Part shown: positions 1 through 7,275 of the stretch, in pieces
How the letters are laid out: each line of letters opens with the position of its first letter
Position numbering within the stretch: the stretch's first letter is position 1
Assembly (NCBI GenBank): GCA_964600025.1
Contig: CAZRHJ010000010.1
Span: 1 to 48,387 of the forward strand
Source of the DNA: JADFUS01 sp964600025
GTDB taxonomy: Bacteria > Bacteroidota > Bacteroidia > Bacteroidales > Rikenellaceae
Length of the DNA stretch: 48,387 nucleotides
Direction of reading: 5' to 3'
Notes under the pieces: generated by a model
What the model was told of the DNA's origin: nothing
The model's database searches: none
Seen by the model: the letters and a program-made list of their open reading frames with translations, nothing else
Made by a program: the position numbers and the translations under genes

Positions 1-1
1 A

Positions 2-79
2 GATTTTATAAGATTAGTATTACCCGAATTTGTTTTGGATAATTTTGATGCAGTTGGTTCTGTTTCAAAAAGTATGTAA
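2..79 (+). pseudogene. C-terminal end of a truncated ORF, possibly ISAon1-type transposase N-terminal protein
   Basis: The window opens inside a reading frame that runs 25 codons to TAA at 77-79. The visible peptide contains IRLVLPEFVLDNFD, which resembles the conserved start of ISAon1-family OrfA proteins (pattern LLPE.L.E.FD, from memory of the family). Those proteins normally continue about 80 residues past this motif, so this copy would be truncated. No transposase follows. The start lies outside the window, so the call is tentative; it could be the tail of an unrelated gene. Confidence 0.3.
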
Positions 80-219
80 ATTCTGATAAAATTTTTTATT
101 TTTGGGTGAGTCGACCTTAAAAACAAAAAAAAACTGTGAAATTTTTACAAAAGATCAAATTTTAAGTGGTATCTTATTTAGTCTAATATCTTATTATTTT
201 CTAATTATTTGAATGTAAT

Positions 220-255
220 TTTGTTTGTTTGTTTGTTTGTTTGTTTGTTTGTTTG
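220..255. repeat. (TTTG)9 tetranucleotide repeat
   Basis: Nine uninterrupted TTTG units followed by TTGAT. The eighth unit (248-251) lies 19 bp upstream of the TACTTTTG -7 element, so the repeat itself supplies the -33 box of the promoter facing the polysaccharide operon. Repeats of this kind are prone to slipped-strand length change. Confidence 0.9.
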
Positions 256-278
256 TTGATATAATTTTATTACTTTTG
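248..278 (+). promoter_or_regulatory. Promoter of the polysaccharide operon
   Basis: TTTG (248-251), 19 bp, then TACTTTTG (271-278) fits the Bacteroidetes sigma-A consensus TTTG-N19-TAnnTTTG. It leaves a leader of about 350 nt before the first gene at 630. I saw no flanking inverted repeats of the kind that make Bacteroides capsule promoters invertible. Confidence 0.55.
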
Positions 279-493
279 TGCGAATTATTAGTATGAATTA
301 ACTAAATGTTCTTATTAATATTGTTACTAATAAACATAAAAGTAGTGATTTTTTGAAATTATGATGCTTTTTATTTGTTAGTTTCTTAATAAATATGTAT
401 ATTTGAATTGTATAATCACCCTGAATTTCTTTTGATGAGATATTAGTAATGTGGGTGTGATAGCGGAATATGATGATTATTAATAAATTGATA

Positions 494-520
494 TAGCTAA
501 TGCGGATAAGCTAATTTTTT
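494..520 (+). terminator. Weak terminator-like hairpin in the operon leader
   Basis: TAGCT (494-498) pairs with AGCTA (509-513) and is followed by a T-rich run (attttttttatt). The stem is only 5 bp, extended by a mismatch and one more pair. It lies in the long leader ahead of the first capsule gene, where UpxY-type antitermination would act. Weak evidence on its own. Confidence 0.2.
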
Positions 521-629
521 TTATTGATAAATTTGTGTGTAGGATTTTTAATTAATGCAATAATAGGCGTTTTTTTTATTGTATTGAATAAAAATATATT
601 GATGTTAAAACATAATTTTAGTAGGCGGA

Positions 630-2501
630 ATGAAGATATTGAGCAGAATTAAAAAGTTTAGTTACTTAAAAAAATATGAGGTTTTCACAATGGACTTGAT
701 ATTGTCTCTTTTGGGAACTTTTTTGGCATATATTTTTTTGATTTTAATATTTAATTTAACAGTAGATTATACATATATATTATTGTGTTCTGCTATTGTG
801 AGTTCTTTATTGTTTGTTGTGTTTGGTCTGTTTAATGACACAATTAGACATTTTACATATAGGGGAATAATAAAAATATTTACTTTAAATAGCATTAAAT
901 CTCTATTGTTGTCTGTATATCTTTCTTACTTTTTGGATCTTGATTTGTTTCATTCGATAGTCTATTTTATCAGTGATTTATTGATTTCGTCATTTGTGCT
1001 TATAGGAGTTAGAATATCTATGATTGGAGTGTATTATTATTTGTTGGAATATGATAAATCAAACAAAAAAAACACTTATTTATATAGTACTAAGGGTATG
1101 AATCCTATTATTGTTCAGCAAATAAACAAAGACCAAAATTCAAAATATAAAATTAAAGGTTTATTGACTACCAATAAATCAAAGGCTGGGTTGAAAATTT
1201 CGAGTGTTCCTGTATATTATGTTAATGATAGTCGGTTGGCAACTTATTTTATGCGAGATGAGATAAATAATGTTATTTTTACTTCGCAAGATAGGTTGAA
1301 TGGCGAAAAAGATAATCTTGTGGCATTTTGTATGAAACACGATGTTCCAATGTTTTTGACTGGTGAGTATGCTGAGGTTTCAAAAAATGGGATTGTAAGT
1401 AGAAATATAAAACCAATTCAAATTGAAAATTTGTTGGATAGAGAGGAAATTAAAATTGATGTAGAAGAAATTTCTTCTGAAATAAGAGGTAAAGTTGTTT
1501 TGATATCTGGGGCTGCTGGTTCGATAGGTAGCGAAATTGCAAGGCAGGTTGCGTCTTATGGAGTATCTCAGTTAGTTTTGTACGATAATTCCGAAACTCC
1601 TCTTCATAATATTCAATTAGAGTTGTCTGTAAAATATCCTCAGATTGATATAAAATATGTTTTGGCAGATGTTCGTTCTGTACATAGAGCTAAGGCGATT
1701 GTTTCAAAATATAAACCATCGATTATTTTTCACGCTGCTGCATACAAACACGTTCCTATGGTTGAGTCAAACCCTTGTGAGGGCGTTTTGACAAATATTT
1801 GGGGAACAATTAATATTGCTCAACGTGCCATAGAAAATGGTGTTAAGAAATTTATTATGATTTCTACGGATAAGGCTGTTAATCCAACAAATGTTATGGG
1901 TGCGTCTAAACGCATAGCTGAAATGTGTGTACAGTCTTTTAATTCTCAAAATAAAACAGAATTTGTTACAACAAGATTTGGTAATGTGTTGGGAAGTAAT
2001 GGTTCGGTAATTCCTTTGTTCAAAGAACAAATAGCAAAAGGAGGGCCAATCACTGTTACTCACCCAGATATTATTAGGTATTTTATGACTATTCCAGAGG
2101 CGTGTAGGTTAGTACTTCAAGCTGCAACAATGGGACACGCAGGTGAAATTCTTGTTTTTGATATGGGGAAACAAGTTAAAATTGCTGACTTGGCTCGTAA
2201 AATGATTACTTTATCTGGATTTAAACCCGATAAAGATATTAAAATTGAGTATACTGGTTTGAGACCGGGGGAAAAGCTTTATGAAGAGTTGCTTAGTTCC
2301 GAAGAAAACACAACTGAGACTCGTCATTACAAAATTCGTATCGCAAAGTGCAATCCGTCTATTGACGATTTGGATACTTTAATCAGAAAATTGATTGTAA
2401 TTGCTCGTTCAGCAGATATTGATAAGACAGTTGCACTTATGAAACAAATTTGTCCAGAATTTAGGAGCAATAACTCTATGTTTGAAAAATTTGATAAATA
2501 A
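630..2501 (+). CDS. Membrane-anchored NDP-sugar 4,6-dehydratase/epimerase (CapD/PglF family)
   Basis: 623 residues, the usual size for the large CapD/PglF/WbpM family, which converts UDP-GlcNAc to its 4-keto-6-deoxy derivative at the inner face of the membrane. Four hydrophobic segments occupy roughly residues 20-140. A CoA-binding-like domain follows, then an extended SDR domain from about residue 285 with the NAD motif SGAAGSIGSEIARQ, the family signature AAYKHVPMVE, and STDKAVNPTNVMGASKR, in which the usual active-site YxxxK Tyr is replaced (Met-x-x-x-Lys), as in this dehydratase family. First gene of the locus, 17 bp before the wza-like gene. Its product may feed an amino sugar in the repeat unit; the substrate is inferred from the family. 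Confidence 0.88.
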   Translation: MKILSRIKKFSYLKKYEVFTMDLILSLLGTFLAYIFLILIFNLTVDYTYILLCSAIVSSLLFVVFGLFNDTIRHFTYRGIIKIFTLNSIKSLLLSVYLSYFLDLDLFHSIVYFISDLLISSFVLIGVRISMIGVYYYLLEYDKSNKKNTYLYSTKGMNPIIVQQINKDQNSKYKIKGLLTTNKSKAGLKISSVPVYYVNDSRLATYFMRDEINNVIFTSQDRLNGEKDNLVAFCMKHDVPMFLTGEYAEVSKNGIVSRNIKPIQIENLLDREEIKIDVEEISSEIRGKVVLISGAAGSIGSEIARQVASYGVSQLVLYDNSETPLHNIQLELSVKYPQIDIKYVLADVRSVHRAKAIVSKYKPSIIFHAAAYKHVPMVESNPCEGVLTNIWGTINIAQRAIENGVKKFIMISTDKAVNPTNVMGASKRIAEMCVQSFNSQNKTEFVTTRFGNVLGSNGSVIPLFKEQIAKGGPITVTHPDIIRYFMTIPEACRLVLQAATMGHAGEILVFDMGKQVKIADLARKMITLSGFKPDKDIKIEYTGLRPGEKLYEELLSSEENTTETRHYKIRIAKCNPSIDDLDTLIRKLIVIARSADIDKTVALMKQICPEFRSNNSMFEKFDK

Positions 2502-2518
2502 TTGATAATAAATAATAT

Positions 2519-4999
2519 ATGATGAATTATAAAAAAATAGTAATGTTACTATTGTTTGTGGTATGTAGCATTAATTTTGCTTTTTCGCAAGGTATTGACC
2601 CAGAGGTTTTGAAAAAAGCTCAACAAATGGGTTTATCTGAAAAAGACATTAAATCTAAAATGGCTAATCAAGGTGATTTGAGAAACAATAAAATTACTAA
2701 GTTTGATAAGTTTAATGATAAGTATTATGAGGAGGAGTCTATAAACGAAATGCGGTTTATTGATTCTTTGGATATGGAAAAACAAAAATATATCCAAGAG
2801 TTGATACTCAAAAAATATAAGGAGCAGAAAGAAAAAGAAATTGATTCATTGCAAAAACTTAAAACTTTTGGTTATGATATTTTCAAAAAAGGAGTTCTTT
2901 CGTATGAGCCGAATATGAATATTGCAACACCAAGAAATTATACTTTGACTGGTGGAGATGAAGTATTAATTACTATTTGGGGAGATACTGAATTACTTGT
3001 AAAAGAAGTTATTTCACCTGATGGTATAATTAATATTCCAAATTATGGCCCTGTAAATATTGCAGGAATAACAGTAGAAAAAGCTAAAGCGAAATTGATT
3101 AATCTACTCTCAAAAACGTATAGTTCTTTGGGTTCGACCTCTGAGCTGATGTTGTCTGTTGGACAAATTGGTAGTATTAAAGTTAATGTAACTGGTGAAG
3201 CTGAATTTGCGGGTTCTTATACAGTTCCTTCGTTGGCTACACTTTTTCACGTATTGCATTTGTGTGGTGGAACAACCGAAATTGGAGATTTGAGATCAAT
3301 TAAAGTATATCGCAGTTCACAGTTAGTTGCTAATCTTGATATTTATGACTTTATACTTAAAGGCAATACAAAACATAATGTTATCCTTAAAGATGGCGAT
3401 GTGATTGTTATTAAACCATATAAATCAAAGGTTTATGTTTCGGGTCAAATAAAACGTCAAATGTTTTATCAAATGAGACCTGATGAAACTGTATCTCAGT
3501 TGCTTGATTGTGCAGGAGGCTTTGGTGATATGGCTTATCGCAATGAAGTGAAATTATATCGTAAAAATGGTGCATATAAAGAAATTATTTCTGTTAAAAA
3601 TAGTGATTTTGGAAAGATTCTGTTAATTGATGGAGATAGTTTGGTGGTTGATAAGTTCAATAATGAGTTTAAAAACATATTAACCATTAAAGGGGCTGTT
3701 TGGAGACCGGGGGATTTCCAATTAACAGAAGAAACTAAAACTCTTAGTTCTTTGATTCAGAAAGCTGGTGGTTTAATGGGAGATGCTTTTGCAACACGTG
3801 GTATTATTACTCGTAGAAATGATGATTATACTAAATCTATTTTGAATTTTGTTACTCGTGATGTGGTTACTGGAAAAGCAGACGTAGAACTTAAAAATTT
3901 TGATAAGATTTATATCCCTAAGTTGGACTCTATGAGAGAGAAGTTTTATATAACTGTTTTTGGAGAAGTTAATAAACCTGATACTTTGGAATATCAAGAA
4001 GGAATGAGAATAGAAGATGCAATTATTCTTGCAGGTGGTCTTAAAGAGTCGGCATCTCTTGCTACTCTTGATGTTGCTCGACGTATTAAAAATCCTTCAA
4101 CATTAGACTATTCAGATAAGATTTCAAATGTTATGGAGTTTAATATTAACGAGGATTTGACTTTGACAGAGGCTACAAATAATTTTGTGTTGCAAAAATT
4201 TGACCAAATAATAGTTCGTAGAAGCCCTCAGTACCAAGAGCAGAAAAAAATATTCATTATGGGTGAAGTAATGTTCCCTGGTGACTATACGCTTACAAAC
4301 AATAAAACTTATTTGAGTGATGTAATCAAAATGGCAAAAGGTGTTACGCCAGAGGCTTATGTTAAAGGCACAAGTCTAACTCGCCAAATTATCAAAGAAG
4401 TAGAGGAGGTTAAGTATGATGAGTTTGGTAATAAAATAGAAAACGTAAAAGATAAAAATTATTTTACAGAAAGTGATTTGAATGATTTGACAATCAATAA
4501 ACTTAAAAATTCTATTTTAGGAAAAGATACACTTATTGTTAATAATCAAGACATACGTTTCTTTCCTATTGGTATAGATATGGAAAAAGCTCTTGCAAAA
4601 CCTCATTCAAACGGTGATGTTGTAATAAAAGAAAACGATATTATTTTTGTGCCAAAGGTCTCTAATATTGTAAATGTTGTAGGAGCAGTTTATTATCCAA
4701 ATGCAACATCTTTTGAGACTAAAAAACTTAAACATTATATTAAAGAGGGAGGTGGATATAGCAAAAATGCTTTGAAAAAACCTTTTGTGATTTATGCAAA
4801 CGGTAAAGTGAAAACCACAAGGTCGTTTATTTTTAAAAGTTATCCTTGTGTTGAGCCTGGGTGTATGATTGTTGTCCCTATGAAAAACTGGAAAAATCGT
4901 ATGTCATTTGGGGAAACTATGGGATTGGTTACAGGTATGACCTCAATGGCTTCTTCACTTGCTACACTTGGTGTTTCACTTGGAACTCTTAAAAAATAA
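2519..4999 (+). CDS. Wza-like polysaccharide export protein with multiple SLBB domains
   Basis: 826 residues, much longer than E. coli Wza (about 380) but typical of Bacteroidetes homologues. A signal peptide covers residues 1-24 (ends NFAFSQ); no lipobox cysteine is visible. A charged helical stretch (30-115) precedes the Poly_export domain (about 140-215, beginning NYTLTGGDEVLITIWG). About six SLBB-type repeats follow, each starting like VTGEAEFAGSYTV, VSGQIKRQMFYQM, IKGAVWRPGDFQL, VFGEVNKPDTLEY, MGEVMFPGDYTL and VVGAVYYPNATSF. A small hydrophobic C-terminal stretch near residues 800-822 may be membrane-associated. Likely forms the outer-membrane/periplasmic export channel. A second in-frame ATG directly follows the first; either may start. 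Confidence 0.88.
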   Translation: MMNYKKIVMLLLFVVCSINFAFSQGIDPEVLKKAQQMGLSEKDIKSKMANQGDLRNNKITKFDKFNDKYYEEESINEMRFIDSLDMEKQKYIQELILKKYKEQKEKEIDSLQKLKTFGYDIFKKGVLSYEPNMNIATPRNYTLTGGDEVLITIWGDTELLVKEVISPDGIINIPNYGPVNIAGITVEKAKAKLINLLSKTYSSLGSTSELMLSVGQIGSIKVNVTGEAEFAGSYTVPSLATLFHVLHLCGGTTEIGDLRSIKVYRSSQLVANLDIYDFILKGNTKHNVILKDGDVIVIKPYKSKVYVSGQIKRQMFYQMRPDETVSQLLDCAGGFGDMAYRNEVKLYRKNGAYKEIISVKNSDFGKILLIDGDSLVVDKFNNEFKNILTIKGAVWRPGDFQLTEETKTLSSLIQKAGGLMGDAFATRGIITRRNDDYTKSILNFVTRDVVTGKADVELKNFDKIYIPKLDSMREKFYITVFGEVNKPDTLEYQEGMRIEDAIILAGGLKESASLATLDVARRIKNPSTLDYSDKISNVMEFNINEDLTLTEATNNFVLQKFDQIIVRRSPQYQEQKKIFIMGEVMFPGDYTLTNNKTYLSDVIKMAKGVTPEAYVKGTSLTRQIIKEVEEVKYDEFGNKIENVKDKNYFTESDLNDLTINKLKNSILGKDTLIVNNQDIRFFPIGIDMEKALAKPHSNGDVVIKENDIIFVPKVSNIVNVVGAVYYPNATSFETKKLKHYIKEGGGYSKNALKKPFVIYANGKVKTTRSFIFKSYPCVEPGCMIVVPMKNWKNRMSFGETMGLVTGMTSMASSLATLGVSLGTLKK

Positions 5000-5005
5000 A
5001 AAGTT

Positions 5006-6073
5006 ATGGCAATGAATGAATTAGAAAATAAAGAAAAAGAGATAGATTTATTAGAGGCAGTAAAATTATTATGGTCTAATAAAAAAATAATTATTAAGTG
5101 GGGATTTATTTCTGCTTGTATAGGTATTGTTGTAGCTTTTTCAATTCCTAAGGAATATACTTCAAAAGCTATTATGGTGCCAGAAATGAAATCTGCTCAA
5201 AAAGGAGGTGGTTCATTGGGACAATTAGCTTCGATTGCTAGTATAAATATGGGAGGAGAATCTGTTGGTATTACTGAGCAAATTTATCCTGAAATTGTAA
5301 AAAGTACACCGTTTATTATGGAATTTGCAAATATGCAAGTCCCATTTGATGGACAAACTATTTCATTAATGGACTATTTTAATGAAGAGCAAAGAATGTC
5401 TTGGTGGGGACATATCTTCAACTTTCCGTTGCAATGTTTATCTTGGGTTCAAGATATGTTTTCTAAAGATGTTGTACCTGTTTCTAATTCTGAAATAAAT
5501 TTGAAGTACTTAACAAAAAAACAAGAATCGTATAAAGATAGATTTCTTAAAACTTTTTCAATTTCTTCTGATAAAAAAACAATGGTAATTTCATTGTCTG
5601 TAAGTACCCAGTCTCCTGAAATAAGCCTAATGCTTACAGATTCAATTATTGGAGAGTTGCAAGAATATATGGCATTTTACAAAACATCTAAAACTCGTTC
5701 AGAATTAGAATCTAACAAAGCAATGTTGGTTGAAGCCAGAAAAAACTATTACGAGGCTGATTCGTTATATGCATTTGCTGCTGATAAACGTAGAAATATA
5801 ATTTCTTATAAAGCCCAAGTTAGTTTAGAAAGACTTAAAAATGAGAAAAATTTAACTTATGGCATCTATCAACAAATAGCTGCACAAGTTGAATATAACA
5901 AAACTAAACTTAATGAAGAAACTCCGATTTTGACTGTGGTTGAGCCAGCTTCTTTACCTAATAATGCAAGCTCTCCGCGTAAATTTTTAATTTTATTCTG
6001 CTTTGTTTTGTTAGGAGGTGTATTTTCTTCAATTAGATTATTAATAAAGAATAATAAATTCTTTATTGTGTGA
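5006..6073 (+). CDS. Wzz-type chain-length determinant protein
   Basis: 355 residues with Wzz topology: a short cytoplasmic N-terminus, a TM segment near residues 33-51 (ending IVVAFSIPKEYTS, the junction seen in Wzz proteins), a periplasmic helical domain with a coiled-coil stretch around 225-300, a proline-rich VEPASLPNNASSPRK segment, and a second TM near 328-347. No Walker-type tyrosine kinase domain is fused. Six bp after the wza-like gene, so almost certainly co-transcribed; the pair sets chain length and exports polymer from the Wzy pathway encoded downstream. Confidence 0.87.
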   Translation: MAMNELENKEKEIDLLEAVKLLWSNKKIIIKWGFISACIGIVVAFSIPKEYTSKAIMVPEMKSAQKGGGSLGQLASIASINMGGESVGITEQIYPEIVKSTPFIMEFANMQVPFDGQTISLMDYFNEEQRMSWWGHIFNFPLQCLSWVQDMFSKDVVPVSNSEINLKYLTKKQESYKDRFLKTFSISSDKKTMVISLSVSTQSPEISLMLTDSIIGELQEYMAFYKTSKTRSELESNKAMLVEARKNYYEADSLYAFAADKRRNIISYKAQVSLERLKNEKNLTYGIYQQIAAQVEYNKTKLNEETPILTVVEPASLPNNASSPRKFLILFCFVLLGGVFSSIRLLIKNNKFFIV

Positions 6074-6271
6074 GAATAAAAAATTCTTTAATTTGATTAG
6101 TTTATCATTACAATTAAAGTGATTTGTCTTAAATCTAACGAGAAATGATTTTTAAATTTTGGTCAAACTATAAAATTGGTAGAGCAATATAAATTATGCA
6201 AAAAGTTTTGAAAGATAAGTAAATATTTGGCTCTTTGATGAAAAATTATCTATAAAATGAGTTTTTTTTGT

Positions 6272-6279
6272 TATCTTTG
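6272..6279 (+). promoter_or_regulatory. -7 element of a promoter ahead of upxY
   Basis: TATCTTTG matches the favoured Bacteroidetes -7 sequence and sits about 160 nt before the preferred upxY start. No good TTTG is present at -33. The surrounding 311-bp gap (6074-6384) holds no other gene or strong hairpin that I can see. It suggests that UpxY and the cassette have their own transcript apart from the wza/wzz genes. Confidence 0.45.
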
Positions 6280-6441
6280 TAGAGTGAAATTATTTTGATA
6301 AATGGTAAATGAATATATCTGTGAGTAAATGGATTATTTCAAATTTAGATATAATTTCGTTTTGTGTAAAAATTACATAACCTATTGATAATCAGGGGAA
6401 TATATATGTATTCCTCACAACTTGATATTCTTTATTACAAA

Positions 6442-6996
6442 ATGAGTAACGTTGAAGAAGAAAAATGGTATGTTCTTAATGCTATTTATGGCAATAGTAT
6501 GAATGCTAAGAAAGAGCTGACAAAATTGAATATACCTAATTTTGTTCCAATGGAAAGTGTTGCTACTTTTGTGAAAGGTAAGAAAGTTAAGTGTAAGGTG
6601 CAACCAATAATTTTAAATTTAGTTTTTGTAAAAAGTACTTTTAGTCGTATTAAAGAGATAAATTCAAGGCTAAACTATCTTTATTTTAGATATACAAAAA
6701 TTTTTGGAGAAGATAAAAATGTCCCTCTAACTGTGTCTGATGAAAATATGGAAAAATTTATTTCTTTTATTGATGGAAACGAGGAGCATATTACTTATAT
6801 TCAAGATACTACTACTTTTAATATAAAAGAGGGGGAGAGAGTCCGAATTACAGATGGCCCATTTGTGGGCAAAGAGGCGATATTTGTAAAAATAGCAAAT
6901 GTAACCAAACGACAGATTGTTATAGAGATTGGGGATATATTAGGAGCAACAATCAAATGTCAATTTCCAAGTCGTATTATTGAGAAGATAAAGTAG
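6442..6996 (+). CDS. UpxY-family (NusG-like) transcription antiterminator
   Basis: 184 residues from this start. The N-terminal NGN domain begins EEEKWYVLNA, the NusG/RfaH opening, and a KOW-like domain follows (RVRITDGPFVGKEAIFVKI, about residues 129-147). UpxY proteins act in the 5' leader of their own capsule operon in Bacteroides to let RNA polymerase read through. Here the gene follows wza/wzz rather than heading the whole locus, and no UpxZ partner is visible. Start: an upstream ATG at 6406 preceded by AGGGGA is possible, but the 6442 start places WYVL near the N-terminus, as in homologues. Confidence 0.85.
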   Translation: MSNVEEEKWYVLNAIYGNSMNAKKELTKLNIPNFVPMESVATFVKGKKVKCKVQPIILNLVFVKSTFSRIKEINSRLNYLYFRYTKIFGEDKNVPLTVSDENMEKFISFIDGNEEHITYIQDTTTFNIKEGERVRITDGPFVGKEAIFVKIANVTKRQIVIEIGDILGATIKCQFPSRIIEKIK

Positions 6997-7107
6997 AACG
7001 AATTATGAAATTTCTTGTGTAATATGTTATGTAAGAATTCATAATTGGCTGTACTTATAGTAAAACATATTAATGTCTGTCGCTTCGTTTAACACAAATT
7101 ATTGCTA

Positions 7108-7123
7108 ATAATTTTAAAATTAT
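7108..7123. repeat. Perfect 16-nt AT palindrome
   Basis: ATAATTTTAAAATTAT is its own reverse complement. It lies between upxY and the cassette. It is all A/T and could be chance in this background. Confidence 0.35.
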
Positions 7124-7178
7124 GGTCGGTTGAATTAATTGTTTGTGTGAAAAGTTATTTCAAAAAAACGAATTATAG

Positions 7179-7271
7179 TATTTGAAGGAACAAAAGTTGA
7201 TGGACAACATCAAATCTCGTGGCTATGAAAAGTATTACGAGGAGATGTATAAAGGAAATAAAAAAGATTAA
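7179..7271 (+). pseudogene. 30-codon C-terminal remnant of an unidentified gene at the cassette edge
   Basis: The frame opens after a TAG at 7176-7178 and runs to TAA at 7269-7271. It contains MDNIKSRGYEKYYEEMYKG, a charged, aromatic-rich peptide that reads like the C-terminus of a real protein rather than random AT-rich sequence. Its stop is 4 bp before the ATG of the fused cytidylyltransferase gene, the spacing expected if it were the tail of the preceding gene of an operon. An internal ATG at 7200 would give a 23-residue peptide. I do not recognise the parent protein. Confidence 0.45.
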
Positions 7272-7275
7272 TAAT

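Noticed and set aside
1..630. Invertible capsule promoter
   Set aside because: No matching inverted repeats flanking the promoter were found by eye, and no invertase gene is in the window.
7219..7275. Longer start for the fused cytidylyltransferase
   Set aside because: The added 19 residues are out of family register and overlap the tail ORF at 7179-7271; ATG 7276 begins right at the NTP-binding motif.
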